In this document: positions 23,853 through 36,925 of the stretch, piece after piece
Position numbering within the stretch: position 1 is the stretch's first letter
Layout of the letters: every line of letters starts with the position of its first letter
DNA from: Tanypteryx hageni
Lineage: Eukaryota > Arthropoda > Insecta > Odonata > Petaluridae
NCBI GenBank assembly: GCA_028673005.1
Contig: CM054116.1
Span: 75,962,572-76,026,571 of the forward strand
Length of the DNA stretch: 64,000 nt
Reading direction: 5' to 3'
The notes under the pieces: model-generated
The model's database searches: none
The model's input: the letters and a program-made list of their open reading frames with translations, nothing else
What the model was told of the DNA's origin: nothing
Translations under genes and position numbers: made by a program

Positions 23853-26800
23853 GTAAGTGTTAGGTATGGGAAATGATCCCGGTCGGTGGCCGTGATTTGG
23901 AAGTCGAGGCATAAACTGTTTAAAAAAATTTTTATTTATAATGGTATAGACATCGGTGAGCGTTGATTGCCGTGTGTTACTTTCTGGAGAGGTACGAATG
24001 GTCGTAAAAAATAAGGCGCATAAAATTTTTCTGCGAGGAAAGCGAAGGGCTCGTAGAAGGTGGATGGCGGGAGATTGGGAGGTACATATCTCGATTGAAC
24101 TCCCCCATCTGAAGGACGTTTTCTTTGGTGGTTACGGTTCAATTTGAGGCATTTTTTGCTCTCGTAAAATAGTGCGAGTGCAAGTAGTCGTATTGCTAAA
24201 GACAAAAATATCGCTGGCGATGGAATAAATTATCGGTGTAATTTTGCGTCGGCGGTTCACTTTCAAGTGATCGTCTTCTCTCTCGCGCGGTGTAGCATTA
24301 ATCTCCATTTTATTTTTAATATTCTCCTGTATAAATAGTAATTTCTAAGTATTTTATTGGTTTAAATGCAAAATTATATCGTTCTTTAATAGATGAATAT
24401 ACGTAGATATTTGAAAGCCCCAGTTTTAATGTGAGTATATGTAGTCTAAATGAGAAGAGTAAAGTAAAATGCACGGTTATTTTTACCTTACCAGTAATTG
24501 TGCTAATATCATTAAAATCGAATAAATTATTAATCGCAGAGGTTTCTTGGGTAATAAAATACGAAAGGGAAAGACATGTAAAAGTTGACCTGTTGACTGT
24601 AAATGTATAGCTACAAAGCTATCCTAACAGCCATTTTACACTCTTGAAAAGGATTTTACCATGAAATGTTCTCGTCTAATAGTTCGAAGCTTAATTTGGG
24701 CCGCGCCGGCATAAAAAGTAATCAAGGGAAGCTAACATCTGATAACAAAACTCGCTAGTCATCCGGTAAACGGTAAAATTTCCTCTTTGCTTTTTCGCAC
24801 TGAATAAGCGCGAATCTTCTTGTAAGAGGTGTATCCGTGTCTTTTCTGATAAAGACGCCATCCTTGATTAATGTGTCTCATAAATCCACTCTCGATTACC
24901 AAAATGCACGCTCATCTCGCCGGCTAGTCTTTAGCTCAAGTCATTATAAAATTCACGCACGTACGTTAGTCCTAAACATGAACATTGACCGTGATTGATG
25001 CGGTGAGCTTTGAGTTTTTCCGACGCGTAACGAAGCGATAGGGATTAAACGCTACCGATAGTCTTCGCATCACTGAAAAGATAAAAATGACCGCAGAATG
25101 GTGAGGGGAAGGAAATCTTTTGAGAAAAAAGATTCGTTAAAATTGGACGTAAGCATCTTTATAAGCAATCAATTGCTCGTTGGCTTTTTACAGATCCATA
25201 CTAATAGAGCCTAGTTGTTAGCGAGCCCTGATCAGGTCCTGCGGAGGCAGCTTGCTTTAGAGATATTCCGTCGAAGTCTCCTACCTGTGATATGATTAGA
25301 TCAATGGAAAACTCTTAGTCATCTAAGAACCAGATGTAAGCAACTTCATTCTCATTAAGAAAGTTCGTTAGCACTTTTTGAAGAGTGTGGATTAAAAGTT
25401 CACGGTAATTTTTTCCAAAATAAGAAAGAGAAGAACACATATACCATTTTTCATTTCCCCGTGGTATTATATATAGCATGTAACAGCGCCGAAATATAAA
25501 ACGTCATATCACTCTAAATTTCCCCTAATTCATTTAATACCAGCGTCGGAAATATATTTAAACTAATGTGAGCTTTTAATGTTTTGTTAATATGCTACGA
25601 TATAGGAGGTTTAGAGTTAAGAAGTTATGGACATCTAGACGTAGTCATATTTACTGAAGTTTTTGTCTTTTTGCATATTATTTTCTAGGATCTTAAAGAA
25701 AGTAAAGTACTCAAAAGTAATATTAACAGCGATAATATTTAGCATGGGACTTCGTTGGATCGAACAAATCAAATATGGTTATAAACTGTATAAGCAACGA
25801 CCCGTCATTATAATTTATTTCTTCTTTAGACTGTATAATCGATAGTTTAAATTTCATTGTCAGTTTTAAATTGATGCTTGAATGGTCATGAATTGCAAAT
25901 ATAAAACCCCTTTGCGTTTATCCAACGATTATGTGTTCCTCTTTGACGGGTCGATTTGCGTTATATCGTAGGACCTACGTGAATAAACTTTAAAACTAAG
26001 AAAATAATATTCAGATTAAAAATGTGACGTGGAAGTTATTTATAAAATAATTGAATAAAAATATTGTAGAAACCTTTCGTCTTATTAAGCTCAATTGAAT
26101 CTTATATTTTAATCGAATTGATTTTGAACAATTATTCTTACTTGTTTAATTTTAATTGAATTTAAAATTTCATAAAGAACTGCAAGATATTTTGTTTCCC
26201 TAAACATTCAAAAGCACCTTGAACGTTGAACATTTAACGTATAGTAATAAACAAAACAAAGTTAAAAAACGTGTCTAAACATCGGAATTAACCGAAAACC
26301 GGATATTTTCAAATCTGTACATGACATTGTCTATATACAAAATTCAAGGAAAACTTATTTTAGAAAAATTCAAATATATCAAACAAATTAAATCACGTGA
26401 AACTTCCAAAAACATTATGAAAGAAGCACAAAAAATATTCCTCTATCTAAAATATAATCTCTAGCAGCTCAACCTTCGACAGCAAAAAGTAAATTGCTAT
26501 CACTCAGCCCTTGCCTGTACATGGGTATTACTTTGCAAGCGGAGAAGAATAACAATTTTTGGTAAGAAAGTAACACAACTTTCCGTATTTTCATATTATA
26601 TTTTGTTTCGCTTACTCCATACGAACCTTATTTGATAGTTCATGGTTAGGCTTTATGCACAAATATATTGTTCAGAAACCGAAAAAAATCAAAAGCGGCA
26701 GCCTCTTAAGTTCCAACGAGCTTTTGTAGTGTGCCTGAGTTCTTAATTGACGTGCGAATGAAAAATGGCGAAAGTGGCAACTTTAGTTATGCCGGATATA

Positions 26801-29800
26801 TGCAAATAAGTTCAAGACCAGGTCAATCAGCTTAAATGTTCCTCCAACGAGGATTTATCTTACCTCCTCTTCTAAATTTCGATGAAATCGATATGAAAGA
26901 GGATTAATGGATCAATTTGAAATCTCCGCCATACATCCACTTGTCAACGTTTTTAAAGGATTCAAAGCGATGAGCTCATGAAGGAAACATTCGTCCTCGT
27001 CAGCTTCTCCCCTTCCGCCGGTCCAGATCTTCCCACTCCCTCGTCCACCCATATCTCCGAACTTACCTCTGTTTCATTCTTTACCGCACACAATTACCTG
27101 ACACCTGCCATCTCAGAAGGAAAAGAAGGCCCTTTATAAATGTATGCCGCTTTCTAAAAAACGAAAAGCATCCTGCCGCGCGCGAAATAAAACTGCTAAA
27201 CATCCTGACGGAAAGTGGAAGAATTGCCGATTCTTCCTCTATCGGAATGACGTTCGCTTGTTTATTTTTACAGTCCCGAAACGGTAATTTTTTATCCCTC
27301 TTCTTTCGGCCATCTTTTAACAGGTTAGCGGATTCCGACCGCGGTCATACTTCCCTTTATTGATCGCTTTGCCCCTCTTTGTTTTCCAGAGGGCATAACT
27401 TTTAATCTTACCCGTGTCATCGTGGAACCGCGAGCTTTCTCCATCTTGTCCGAGAGCCCAATACGGCTGATATTCAACTTTTTTATATATGTATACGCGT
27501 ACGTCCTCCCACCTCAATGCCCTCGCTGCCGCCACCTCCTCCTTTATCTTATCTCTGACCCGAATCCGTCACCTGGACCAGTCGTCTAAAAACCTCGCTT
27601 CCCCACCCCTTTATCCTTTTACGGTTCCTCACTCCCCCACCTGCCTCCCGCGGGGCGTTTTCTAATCTGCCGCCTCCCACATGGCCGAAAACTCAGCGCG
27701 CGCGCGCACATGCAAACTCGCTTCCATTTAGGTAAATTTTCCGTTTCGCGCCGGCTCGATTTGTCAAACACACTGACACGAATCTTTCCCTGCAGAAGTC
27801 TTGGGTGTATAAATTTCGTTATTCTTTTTTCTTTAGCGCCCCGCTCCCCTCCTCCTCAGCTTTCACGCTCTCGGACCGCTTTTGTTTGTCGCCGGGACAT
27901 TTACTTAAAAGGTTTCTCCGTTCAGTTGGCTAAGTTTCCGATCCGGTGAAGTTTTCTTTTCCTATTCCGAATGATGGATCGTTATCATTGGTCGTTGAGA
28001 ATGAAGTTTTTTTTTCTTTTTGTCGGGTCGGCAGCTTTGCATTATTTCCTTTATTATTGTTATTATAATAAGAAGACAATGTCATAGTGAGTCGTGGGTT
28101 CTTAGTTTTACAAAATTTACATTTAATTGCATCATTGTATGTTTTTTAAAATTGCTGAAAATATCTACTACCAAAGGCGATAGTCACTATTATCATGATT
28201 TATTTTAAACCATGGCCATATTATTTAAAAAAGTGGGCCTAAATACTATTAAAAAATTGACTGGATAGATAAAGCATATATCCCTACCACAGATCGAAAT
28301 CATTTTGTGGTATTTACTTTAAAATTACACCGATTTTTTTCTCCACGTCAATCTTATTAATGGTTTGAAGAATATTTTGAAAGACGTCAATAAATCTCTT
28401 TTGATATCTAATTAGCTAGTGTAATTCCAATCAACATTAATTTGTTCGTGATGGAATGGTAAATTCTTGTCGAGTATTTGTGTATTGGAAATATAAGTAA
28501 AATTTTAAAATAGGGAAAACTTTTTCCAGAATTTGTCGGTTGAACGTACATTTTTTTTACAAAATCATAGTGATCAAGAGAAAACTTTTATATCTTTATT
28601 TGTATTTCTTATAAATTTCTGTATACTTAATCTTTATGAAGATGTTTACATAATAAGGTTATTTTAAATGAATCGATTAGAAAAATCATTGCAAAATCTT
28701 TATCAAAATATTAATCGCATCACAATTGCTGACAATAATACATACATTTAGTGTAGAATGCTTGAGCCACCTTTTTACCCTAGCATGTATATTTCTAATA
28801 CTCTTACCTAATATCGATTTGCTTTCTATGAGTAGTAATCTTTAGTAAGTGATAGTTAGTTATTCTCCTTCATGAAAACTAAGTGTGCATTTCTTCCGTA
28901 TAATTATTTCAAAACAAGTTTACTATCTTAAGCAGGTGTCTAAGGGTACCGAAATTCATGAATATCCTCGTAAATAAATACATTTCATGATTTCCTCAAT
29001 TGACTATGCCGTATCACTCACATAATTTCGAGGAAACGTATTATTTATGAGCTGAAATTGCTCACCCATGTCGATTGCCTTTTTCAAAACCTCGCGTGAT
29101 CTTGATCATATTGAATTCAAAGGCGGTTGTCGGTCTCATTTTCTCCGCCTCACCTTGAGATTTATTTCTTCATTTTATAAAATAGTTCCTCCGTTTCTTA
29201 ATTTTCCGATTTCTTATTCCACGACACGAGATGCTGGACATTTAAGGATTGCGGTATTTTTTCATCGTGGCGATGACAAGGAAGTGCTAATAGATAATTC
29301 AACACACCGCAGGCGAAACATTTTTAAACGCGGCTACTTCCGTTGAGAAATGGAGACTCCACGTTTTATTTGCCACACATGGAGAATCGCGGTCGTTTTT
29401 TATATATTTTTATTTCTGATATTTTTCCCCAAGAGGTTTCAACACTTTGTACAGCCGCTTGCGTGCGGACAAGAATTATAGACACAAACTTGGAAATGAC
29501 ATGAAAAGATCCAAATTGGTAGATTTTGGTCATCACGGTCACTTGGAAAATTGTTTCTTGTAATGGAGCACTCCAAGCATCATTATAAATTAACGGCGCC
29601 GTTTCGCAATTCTTTTCACCGGCGAAATGGTGCTAGTCTTCCTTTTAGTCCCATGTCTTTGCATTGCATCCTCTTTCCGCTTTCACCCCTCGTAAGCGCT
29701 CCGTATTTTGCCGAGTTTAATAGACGTTGCTATGTCTGTTTATTATTCTCCTTTAAGCGTTTAATGCATGTCAGGTCGTATTTCTACTTCTTTCACAAAG

Positions 29801-30332
29801 ACCTACGCATTGCTATTTTCGTATACTTCCGTATTCTGTGCGTTTACAACGCGGTTATATCCTACACCAATGCACGTAAAAATCGGTTCATCTTTTATTT
29901 AAAAAGGTTTCATTCAAAAACTAAGCAAGTTTTCTGATTTAAAATCTAGTTTCGTTTATTCCGATAAATTCTTTTAGGTTTAGTATTGGAATTTGCTTTG
30001 TAAAGCTATCTCTTGCAATTTCATATCGTCTATTTTATTCGGTTTTATCTAGCCCTAATTATCCGGAAAGATTTATTTGCTAGTTTGGTTAATTTTCAAA
30101 GATAAAATGGAAAGATACAGAATTGCGTTTTCTATTTAAATAGGATATCACTTTGCAACATTAACCCAGATCATTGTTGATGTTATAAAAATAGTGATGG
30201 CACTTTTTAACGGAAATTCATACTAGGCTTAAAGAATAATTATATTGACCCTTTCGACCGTACTTTTTTCAGATTTGTTACAAATTTTAAGGATAACATT
30301 CAATTATAGTTATCGGTTCCGTTACCTGTACA
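23853..30332. other. non-coding DNA
   Basis: AT-rich over most of its length, with a GC-richer CpG-bearing stretch at about 27000-27960 (including a CGCGCGCGC run near 27700) and a smaller one at 29060-29350. The longest open frame (29551-29937, 128 codons) has no domain I know. Confidence 0.5.
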
Positions 30333-30440
30333 CAGGGCCGATTCGAGTTACTGGCTAGCCGGGCGGCTGCCCGTAGTGCCTAAGTCATGGGGTTGCTATC
30401 CGGACCTTATATCTATGCATTGCCTGCAAGTGAATAAATA
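30333..30440. mobile_element. possible DNA-transposon terminus fragment
   Basis: The stretch beginning CAGGGCCGATTCGAG and containing the self-complementary GCCGGGCGGCTGCCCG stands out as GC-rich in AT-rich surroundings. It resembles ends of CAGGGCC-type DNA elements with CCGGGCGG/CCGCCCGG subterminal motifs. No matching opposite end or target duplication was found nearby, so it may be a truncated end. Confidence 0.25.
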
Positions 30441-33400
30441 TTGAATACCTTTTTATATCGCAAAACAGACTGGGATGTTAATGGCGTTCCTTTTATTTTT
30501 TCATTTTCAATAATTTTACAAAGTAATGAATAAATTTACATGTATGTTGAAAAGATCTCAAAAAACATTTACGGAGGGGAGCGCTGGAGTCCTATCTCGC
30601 AGAGAGCAAAAAATCCTTCGTGCTGCTCCTGCTTGTACATTTAGTCTCAATGGTTTAAAACTAGCACAAAGGTTCATAACTTCTAATAAATTTTATTGTG
30701 GCTTCCGTACCGAAAAAACGAAAAATTGTTAATATCGCGGGAAAATTTAAATTTTTAAAGGTTCTATAACATACCACAATCTCCAACATAGTCCACAACT
30801 CTATGGGCAATGAAAACTTCGTTGCAAAAATACTCTCCCGCGAAACGCGGTTTAGGCAACTCAAGCATAAATTAGATTTAGTAAGAGAAGAGCATCAACA
30901 CATGAATCGCTGGTTATGACACTTTGCAAATTGATGTTATCCCAAGCAGTTGATAGAGAGCTTTAGCTTTGTCGGTATTTCCCTAGGCAGTTTGTAAATA
31001 CGCACACGCGCTAAAATACACATCCGACGATCGAAATTTATATTATATTCGATTGAAAAGTTGCCCAAATAATTTACACAAGCTCTCACACGTTGAAAAG
31101 GCCACGATCATTTATTTTATTCGCCCGCTTTCGTCTCAAACATTCCGGATTTTCCCTCCTTACGAGGCATTTCCTTTCGCTCGATGCATTCTTCCCCAAC
31201 AACCTCCTCCTCTCTTTCTATGCCTCCATCTCCGAAACCATTCCTTCCATCCCCTTTGGCCGCTCATTACATTCCCTTTCATCCAGCCGATCGGGCGCCT
31301 CTCGTATCACTCATCCCCTTCTGCCTCATTCTAACCTCTTCAGTTTTTCCACCTCGATTCCCTCCACGTCATCGAATGATCGCAACTCCATCCACGCCCC
31401 GTTGCTCACGCCATATTTTTTTAATGCGAGGAAAAAACGACAGAGAGTAGCGCGTATGTGCGAGTGCGTTAAAGTCTCTCAGCCTCTTTTTCTCCGAGGC
31501 GGTCACGGTCTAAACGCCACTCTTGCTCTCTCGCGAGGCGAAAACGCCGTTCGACACAGCTTTAAAATTGTCGGCTGGATGGGCGTGGACCAGAACGGCC
31601 CGGAGCCACTAGCAGAAGCAATTCCTTATTTCCACGATGAACCAATTCTCCCGAGTTTTCTCTTCCGTGCGAAGGAATGCCGACGGACCGCAGAAAGCCG
31701 GGGTCAAAGTTCGCCCTCTCGAGAATTTTTCACGAGGATATTTATTTTTTGATTCCTTTCAGGATTTTCCCGCGTTTTGTTTTTGTTTTTTTTCTTTTGA
31801 TGCCTGTCTCACCTTTCTGGGAATCGGATCAGATTGCAATTTTCCGCCGAATCACCTGTAGGATTCATGAAATCTATTCGAATCGGGTCGGAACGCTACG
31901 TGAGGTACGATAGTGAGATTTGAACGAAAATATCTCAGAATTTTACGAAGTTTTTTGATCAATTTTGCTCACGAGGCGTTTCGATTTCGCTTTCTTTTTT
32001 GCCTGCATTGATATTTTCCCCAACGCGCCATTTTCATTAAAATATAATGAAAATGTTTATTTATTCAGCCAGTGATTATAAATATGCTTGATCGGAAGAT
32101 AGTAGTCAAACTATTGTTTATCATCACTCACACTCGTCTATATTTTTAATAACTCGTAACATTTTTGGTTGATATACATAGCTCATTACGCCTAGAAATT
32201 CCAACTTTTCTTGTCATAGAGCATATGATTTTAGAATAGTTATTCATTCTTTTGTATAATTAACTTCTAGGGTTCTTTATAATTGTCTATATTTACTTTT
32301 CCATGTAATTTTATGCCACTTGGCATTTTAATTTTTTCAATACTTCCTTTAATGATATCTTAAATGAATATGATATACTAATTTAAAATACAATAGCCAT
32401 TGTCTATTAGAAGAAATTGAGTGCACAGTCAATGAAGTCTATCGAGTCTCGAATGGAAACTTGCAAACAACACAAACTTTGATTCTAGTTGTATTTTCCT
32501 CTTACTTTTTTCAAAGAGTGCCTTATAATTTTTTACCATTTTAGTTTCAAGATTCTGATTCATTTCTTAAATGCTTTGGATAGGAGTACAAACAAATGTA
32601 ACGAATATTCAGTGAAGCTATATGAAATATCTTTATATGATTGGGCTGTCTAAAAAAACAGCACTACCTTGCTTCAATATTTTTTTAAATTTATACTGGG
32701 TAAAAAATTGGAGCTCTTTTAGAACGAATGAAGGAAAATAAATCACAGACGCTCAACCTCAAAATCAAACATGCTAAGGGGTCAGACGCTTTTACTCATG
32801 CGACGAATGCCTCAGCTCCGAGCCGCAGGAGGGCTGCAACCGGAATATTCGTTTCTCGCGCTCCAGATCACAGCTCCAGATAAGGATCGTTAGCAAATAA
32901 AGATCCACAATTACGACAATCGTCAGTTATCGATAGTCCGATGGCCCTCAATAAGAGCCGCTTATTTTAAATGATAGGCATGCGCAAGTGGATACGGGCA
33001 CGGCCATATTTCAATTCCTTCAACGCTCATTATGTCCGGTTTTCGGGAGAAATTACCTCCAAATTTGCTCCCTCCTCTCCGTCCTTATGCCCGAAATACA
33101 CTAATAAACGGGCGAAACTATCACCTTTCATGCTCTCACAGTCGTGAACTTGTAAACAATGGAGAGGATTTTTTTTTCTTCCCTCCTCCTTAAGTCCGCA
33201 TAATTCGTGCCCGAAGTTTTGTGTTTTTTTAGTGATGCCTATCGTCCAATTACACTATTAATCAAAATAGAGAAAGGACCAATTTATATCGATCCCACGA
33301 TTTTTTTTCAAAAGCGTCCTTGTGGTTCGCTCTCCGCGAGGTATTTATGAGATTCCGACAGAATGAAAGTAAGAGGAAGAAAACCGTGGGAGAGAGGGGG

Positions 33401-34097
33401 AGAAATTTTTTCGAGGGACCGTTAAGCGTCGGGGTCTTTTCCGAGCACTTAGATTTAAAAAAAAAAAACGCCCGTCATTTCCTGCGAAGATGGGGACTAG
33501 GGATGCTGCGTCACCCAGGTGACTCAACAATGGGAGAACTGGTTCGGTCTCCGAATCGTTTGCTTTATTTTCCGACGTTTTTACCTCGTTGATTGGGATT
33601 TTTCGGCTCGACGACCTGTGTTGCTGTACTACGGCCTGTCTTCATCTCTCGACCGCGTTTCGCTTCACTGGATCTTGTCGTTGCGCCGAGTCTCATTGTC
33701 AGCATCGGCCTTGGGGGTCCACGGGGCTCCCGTGACGAAACAATGGCGCGTGTATTCGCCAGCGTAGAATGAGGAGATGCGGTGAATTTCAATTGTTCCA
33801 GAACGAACGGGGTGCTTTTTTTTGCGACGACGACGAAGTCTGTGGAATATCTAAATGCCCATTTGGCTAAAAAATATAAATAAATTATTAATTTTTGAGG
33901 CAGCCTTGTGAATAAATAAATTCGTGATCCAGGTGTGTTAGCTATCCGCGTTGAAATCTGATTAAATAAGCGATACGTTCTTCGATGTAATATCCCATAT
34001 CTAATTTGTCTTTTTATTCACGGTGAAAATTGGTTTAATAGGTACTCAAGTATTTCCGTAGATGCAATGGAATATAAATATTTTTAAATATTTTTGT
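30441..34097. other. non-coding DNA with two GC-richer blocks
   Basis: GC-richer, CpG-bearing blocks lie at about 31050-31900 and 32990-33850, separated by AT-rich DNA. The 219-codon open frame at 31093-31752 is Ser/Leu/Pro/Arg-rich at first and shows no domain. Frame openness follows base composition, and I do not call it a gene. Confidence 0.45.
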
Positions 34098-34247
34098 ATT
34101 ATTACTAGTGGTGCACCGAGTATACATTTTGGCCGAATGTTAAAACCAATATTAGGTCGAGGCAGAAGCCGAATATCACCGTCATAGAATTAACTTCAAG
34201 AATTCAAGAATAAATCTGAAATTTTATCAAAAAACCTTTTTATTTAT

Positions 34248-34471
34248 TTAATTATTATTGCAATAGTCAAATTTAAGACAATTTATATTATAGTGCAGGA
34301 ACAAAAGTTTCTGTGCATTGTCTGCTGCCAGATTGGTCCTGCGGTCACTGTCCTGAAGACTTGCAATGTTAAAAAGACATTCGCTTTCAACAGAGGTTGG
34401 AGTAGGGGCAGAATATTTCTGTGCAAGCTTTGCCAGTATAGGAATAAAATAATTAATTTGCCTAACGTATT
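34248..34471 (-). pseudogene. hAT transposase C-terminal dimerisation region
   Basis: On the minus strand an open frame of about 74 codons reads PILAKLAQKY, then PTPTSVESECLFNIAS, then NLAADNAQKLLFLHYN, and stops at 34250-34248. This is the order of motifs in the hAT C-terminal dimerisation domain (LAxxYL, then a TSVxSERxFS block, then ENAEKLLFLxxN). The conserved Arg of SER(L/V)FS is Cys here. A stop (TGA) interrupts the frame upstream, and the catalytic domain and BED zinc finger are not visible. The plus-strand frame at 34293-34616 is an antisense shadow of this region. Confidence 0.85.
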
Positions 34472-34861
34472 GTCACTTGAGCTTATAGAGTCAGACAAAC
34501 TTATGATATGCAACTGGTGTAAAACATTTGACCAAAGTAATGCAAAAGAAAGCCCTTCAATAGTCTACTGGAATAATATGGAACCTGGTGTTATACCAGA
34601 TGAAAGGATTACATGAATATATCTAAATATCCTTTCATCTAACCTAAATATCAACTTTAAAGTTATAACCAAAAATAATTTCCTTATAAAATTTTTATAA
34701 CAATATTAGCTACAATATTAATTTCTGTATTGAATAGTAATTTTTGATGCAAATTCATACATTACAATTTGATCTCGTCATAATTATAAATTCATCTCAC
34801 TGAAAAGTATAAAATAAAAATATATAAAATCTTTTTTAATTTATACTCTTTTTTATAAAGC

Positions 34862-35469
34862 ACACTGAAAAGTGTAAAAAAATGTTTTGTCCCAGAAAAT
34901 ATCTGGATCTTAAGGGAATTTTTCATTACACATGATCATGAATCTCTTTAAAAAAGAGGGGGTGCCGGTGCTGTAGTGGTTAGGACGCTGGCTGCTACTC
35001 GCCTGCTGCTTGAAAAGGCAGCGGGCACGAATCCTGCGCAAGTAGGATTTTTTCCAAGGTCGCTCGGCTCCCTGTTTGTGTGGTTTGAGGAGACCGCGCA
35101 AATTCAGCGTTCCGTCCTTCGGAAGGGACGTTAAGCCGTTGGCCCCCTTGGTGCTCTTCGTTAAGAGTAGGATAATGCCGGCACCGGGTTTCACTCCTCC
35201 CTTGTGATTGTGTTCGGTATGGAAGGAGTTATGGCTATAATAATCCAAGAGGTTAATTGCCCAAAAATACACACACTCTTTAAAAAAGATGTATGGTGTA
35301 TGCTGATTAGACGAGAATTTTTCAGACTTGATAATGTAGTGAATAATTTAATCAACATATGCCATAGGTATATATTTTTTAAAAGATTCATGATTATATT
35401 TAATGAAAATTTTCCTTAAGATCCAGATATTTTCTGGGATCCCAAAATTTACTTTATACTTTTCAGTGC
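34862..35469. repeat. large inverted repeat inside the hAT element
   Basis: A 24-base stretch at 34891-34914 starting CCCAGAAAATATCTGG is repeated perfectly in reverse complement at 35415-35438. Pairing continues with mismatches outward (CACTGAAAAGTGTAAA against the right-hand copy near 35455-35469) and inward (AATTTTTCATTA..., then ATCATGAATCT). The SINE at 34958-35275 interrupts the space between the arms. It may be a fold-back MITE that entered the hAT element earlier, or an internal palindrome of the hAT element itself. Confidence 0.8.
34958..35275 (+). mobile_element. tRNA-derived SINE with 14-bp target duplication
   Basis: The element is flanked by perfect copies of CTCTTTAAAAAAGA (34944-34957 and 35276-35289). 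Its head holds an A-box match (TGCTGTAGTGGTTAGG) and a B-box match (GGCACGAATCC, 9 of 11), as in Pol III promoters from tRNA. A central part includes TTCGGAAGGGACGTTAAGCC, a type of conserved block I associate with arthropod SINEs but cannot name. The 3' end is AC-rich (AATACACACA). The exact flanks show recent insertion, after the hAT element and its palindrome. Retroposition depends on a LINE in trans; none is seen in the window. Confidence 0.9.
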
Positions 35470-35745
35470 GCTTGATAAGAAAGATTATAATTTTTTTAAA
35501 TTTTACATATTTTATTGGGTTTAAATTTACACAAGCACTTTATAAACACTCTATATTGTAATTTAAATGATTTATACTCCAGATGTTTCCCTTCGTTAAA
35601 AACTAAAATGTAAAAAATAGAAAAATCTGGATTTAGAAACCATTCGGCTATTAGACCTTTCTAAAGGCCGAGACCGAGGCCGAATCAGAATATTTGGCCG
35701 AATACCGAGGCCGAAGTCAAACTTCGGTACATCACTAATTATTAC

Positions 35746-36925
35746 GCTCTTGTATTGACATTTTAGCAGTGCATAAAGATAATTTTGTTATAATTTACTG
35801 TGTTATTCGTTGTAAAAGTTGTTTTTATGTGTTTTCACGGAGAATTAGATGGAATATTATCGCCCGGAATATGTTTATGAAAATACAAATGAATCAATTA
35901 AAGATGCTGGTTAAGTTTGGACAAAGAATTAATTTTAGCTATTCAGTTATTTTAGCTCTAGTTTGATTTTTCTTTTAGTTCGCTAATGAGGTATTTTCAT
36001 GAATATGAAATTTTTAAAATGCTTTTATTTGTATATTGCTTCTATTCGTCTTAAAAATATACTCCCTACGCAAAGTCCTTTACCTTATAAAGTTTTTTCA
36101 GGCTGCATTCGGAGAGGGAATCAATGTCATCAACGCGCGATTTGCGGGAGATTTATCGTGAGTCAAGGTTTAAATGCTCTCTCCCTCTCTTTCTTCATCG
36201 TCGTAATGCATCTCAATCAAATCGATAATCAGCTTCACGTTTATCTAGATTACCTCTCATTCACCCAATCAAATATTTCTCTAAGAATGCGCCGGCGAGA
36301 ACACAGAACATTACCTGTCACAGGTGACGCAATGACACGAACATTCCATGGCCGAGTTAACCCGGTCTTAAAATAAATACTGATAAAAAACTCTGAAGAT
36401 ACACGTCCGAACCGTGAAATTATGCCTGCGGTCGCCAACGCAAATGCCTTGAAGACCGTAATTTTATAAATAATTCTTTTTTTTGCCTAATCTTTACGCA
36501 TTACGTGCGTTGTTATTTATCATTACATAGTCATCTATTATTTTTGCTTATTTATCTAATTCTTTGCAATCTATTTTAATTTTTCAGTTATCTGTAAGCG
36601 TACGCAAACGTACCGTTTACTTTGAACCCATAAAGATCACAATCTTTTTTCCTGACGTCCATTTTCTACGCTAGGCAGGGAATATTTCTTCCAATTTTCA
36701 TTTTATAATAAAGGATAATGGGTTTGGAGAAGGAAGACCTCGAAAATCTCCTCGTGCTTTTTTTCAATAACGCTGTCTTCGCGTATAACGGATCTACATA
36801 CACATCTATCCCCGGAATGGACCTTCTTCGGGTTTTAATTCTTGTTCCGCGTATACGTATCCCACCGAGGCCGAGCCGACGGTATGAGTCTAAGCGAAAG
36901 AGTCCTTGTGGATTGCGGGGGAGGA
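35746..36925. other. non-coding DNA
   Basis: AT-rich with no recognisable gene. The 125-codon frame at 35999-36376 has no known motif. A palindrome ACCTGTCACAGGT sits near 36313. Confidence 0.5.

Larger units (their letters stand above)
34106..35737 (-). mobile_element. hAT-family transposon, internally deleted, with nested SINE
   Basis: The left end is TAGTGGTGCACCGA. The right end, reversed, is TAGTGATGTACCGA, a 12-of-14 match. ATTATTAC flanks both sides (34098-34105 and 35738-35745), a perfect 8-bp duplication. Subterminal regions carry repeated TTCGGCC/GGCCGAA motifs, especially on the right (35660-35725). The minus strand near the left end keeps the transposase C-terminus. Length is 1632 bp, about 1.3 kb once the SINE and one target copy are removed, so most of the transposase is gone. 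TAG-starting ends, GGTGCACCGA and the 8-bp duplication place it firmly in hAT. Confidence 0.93.

Noticed and set aside
27067..27110. Minus-strand donor-like CAGAG/GTAAGTT with a CAG upstream
   Set aside because: It would need a micro-exon of about 40 bases; no coding or composition signal supports it.
31093..31752. 219-codon open reading frame
   Set aside because: No recognisable motif, overlapping frames are also open, and the openness fits the local GC/CT-rich composition.
34293..34616. 107-codon Cys-containing plus-strand frame, zinc-finger-like at first glance
   Set aside because: It is the antisense of the hAT dimerisation region; the minus strand gives the recognisable protein.
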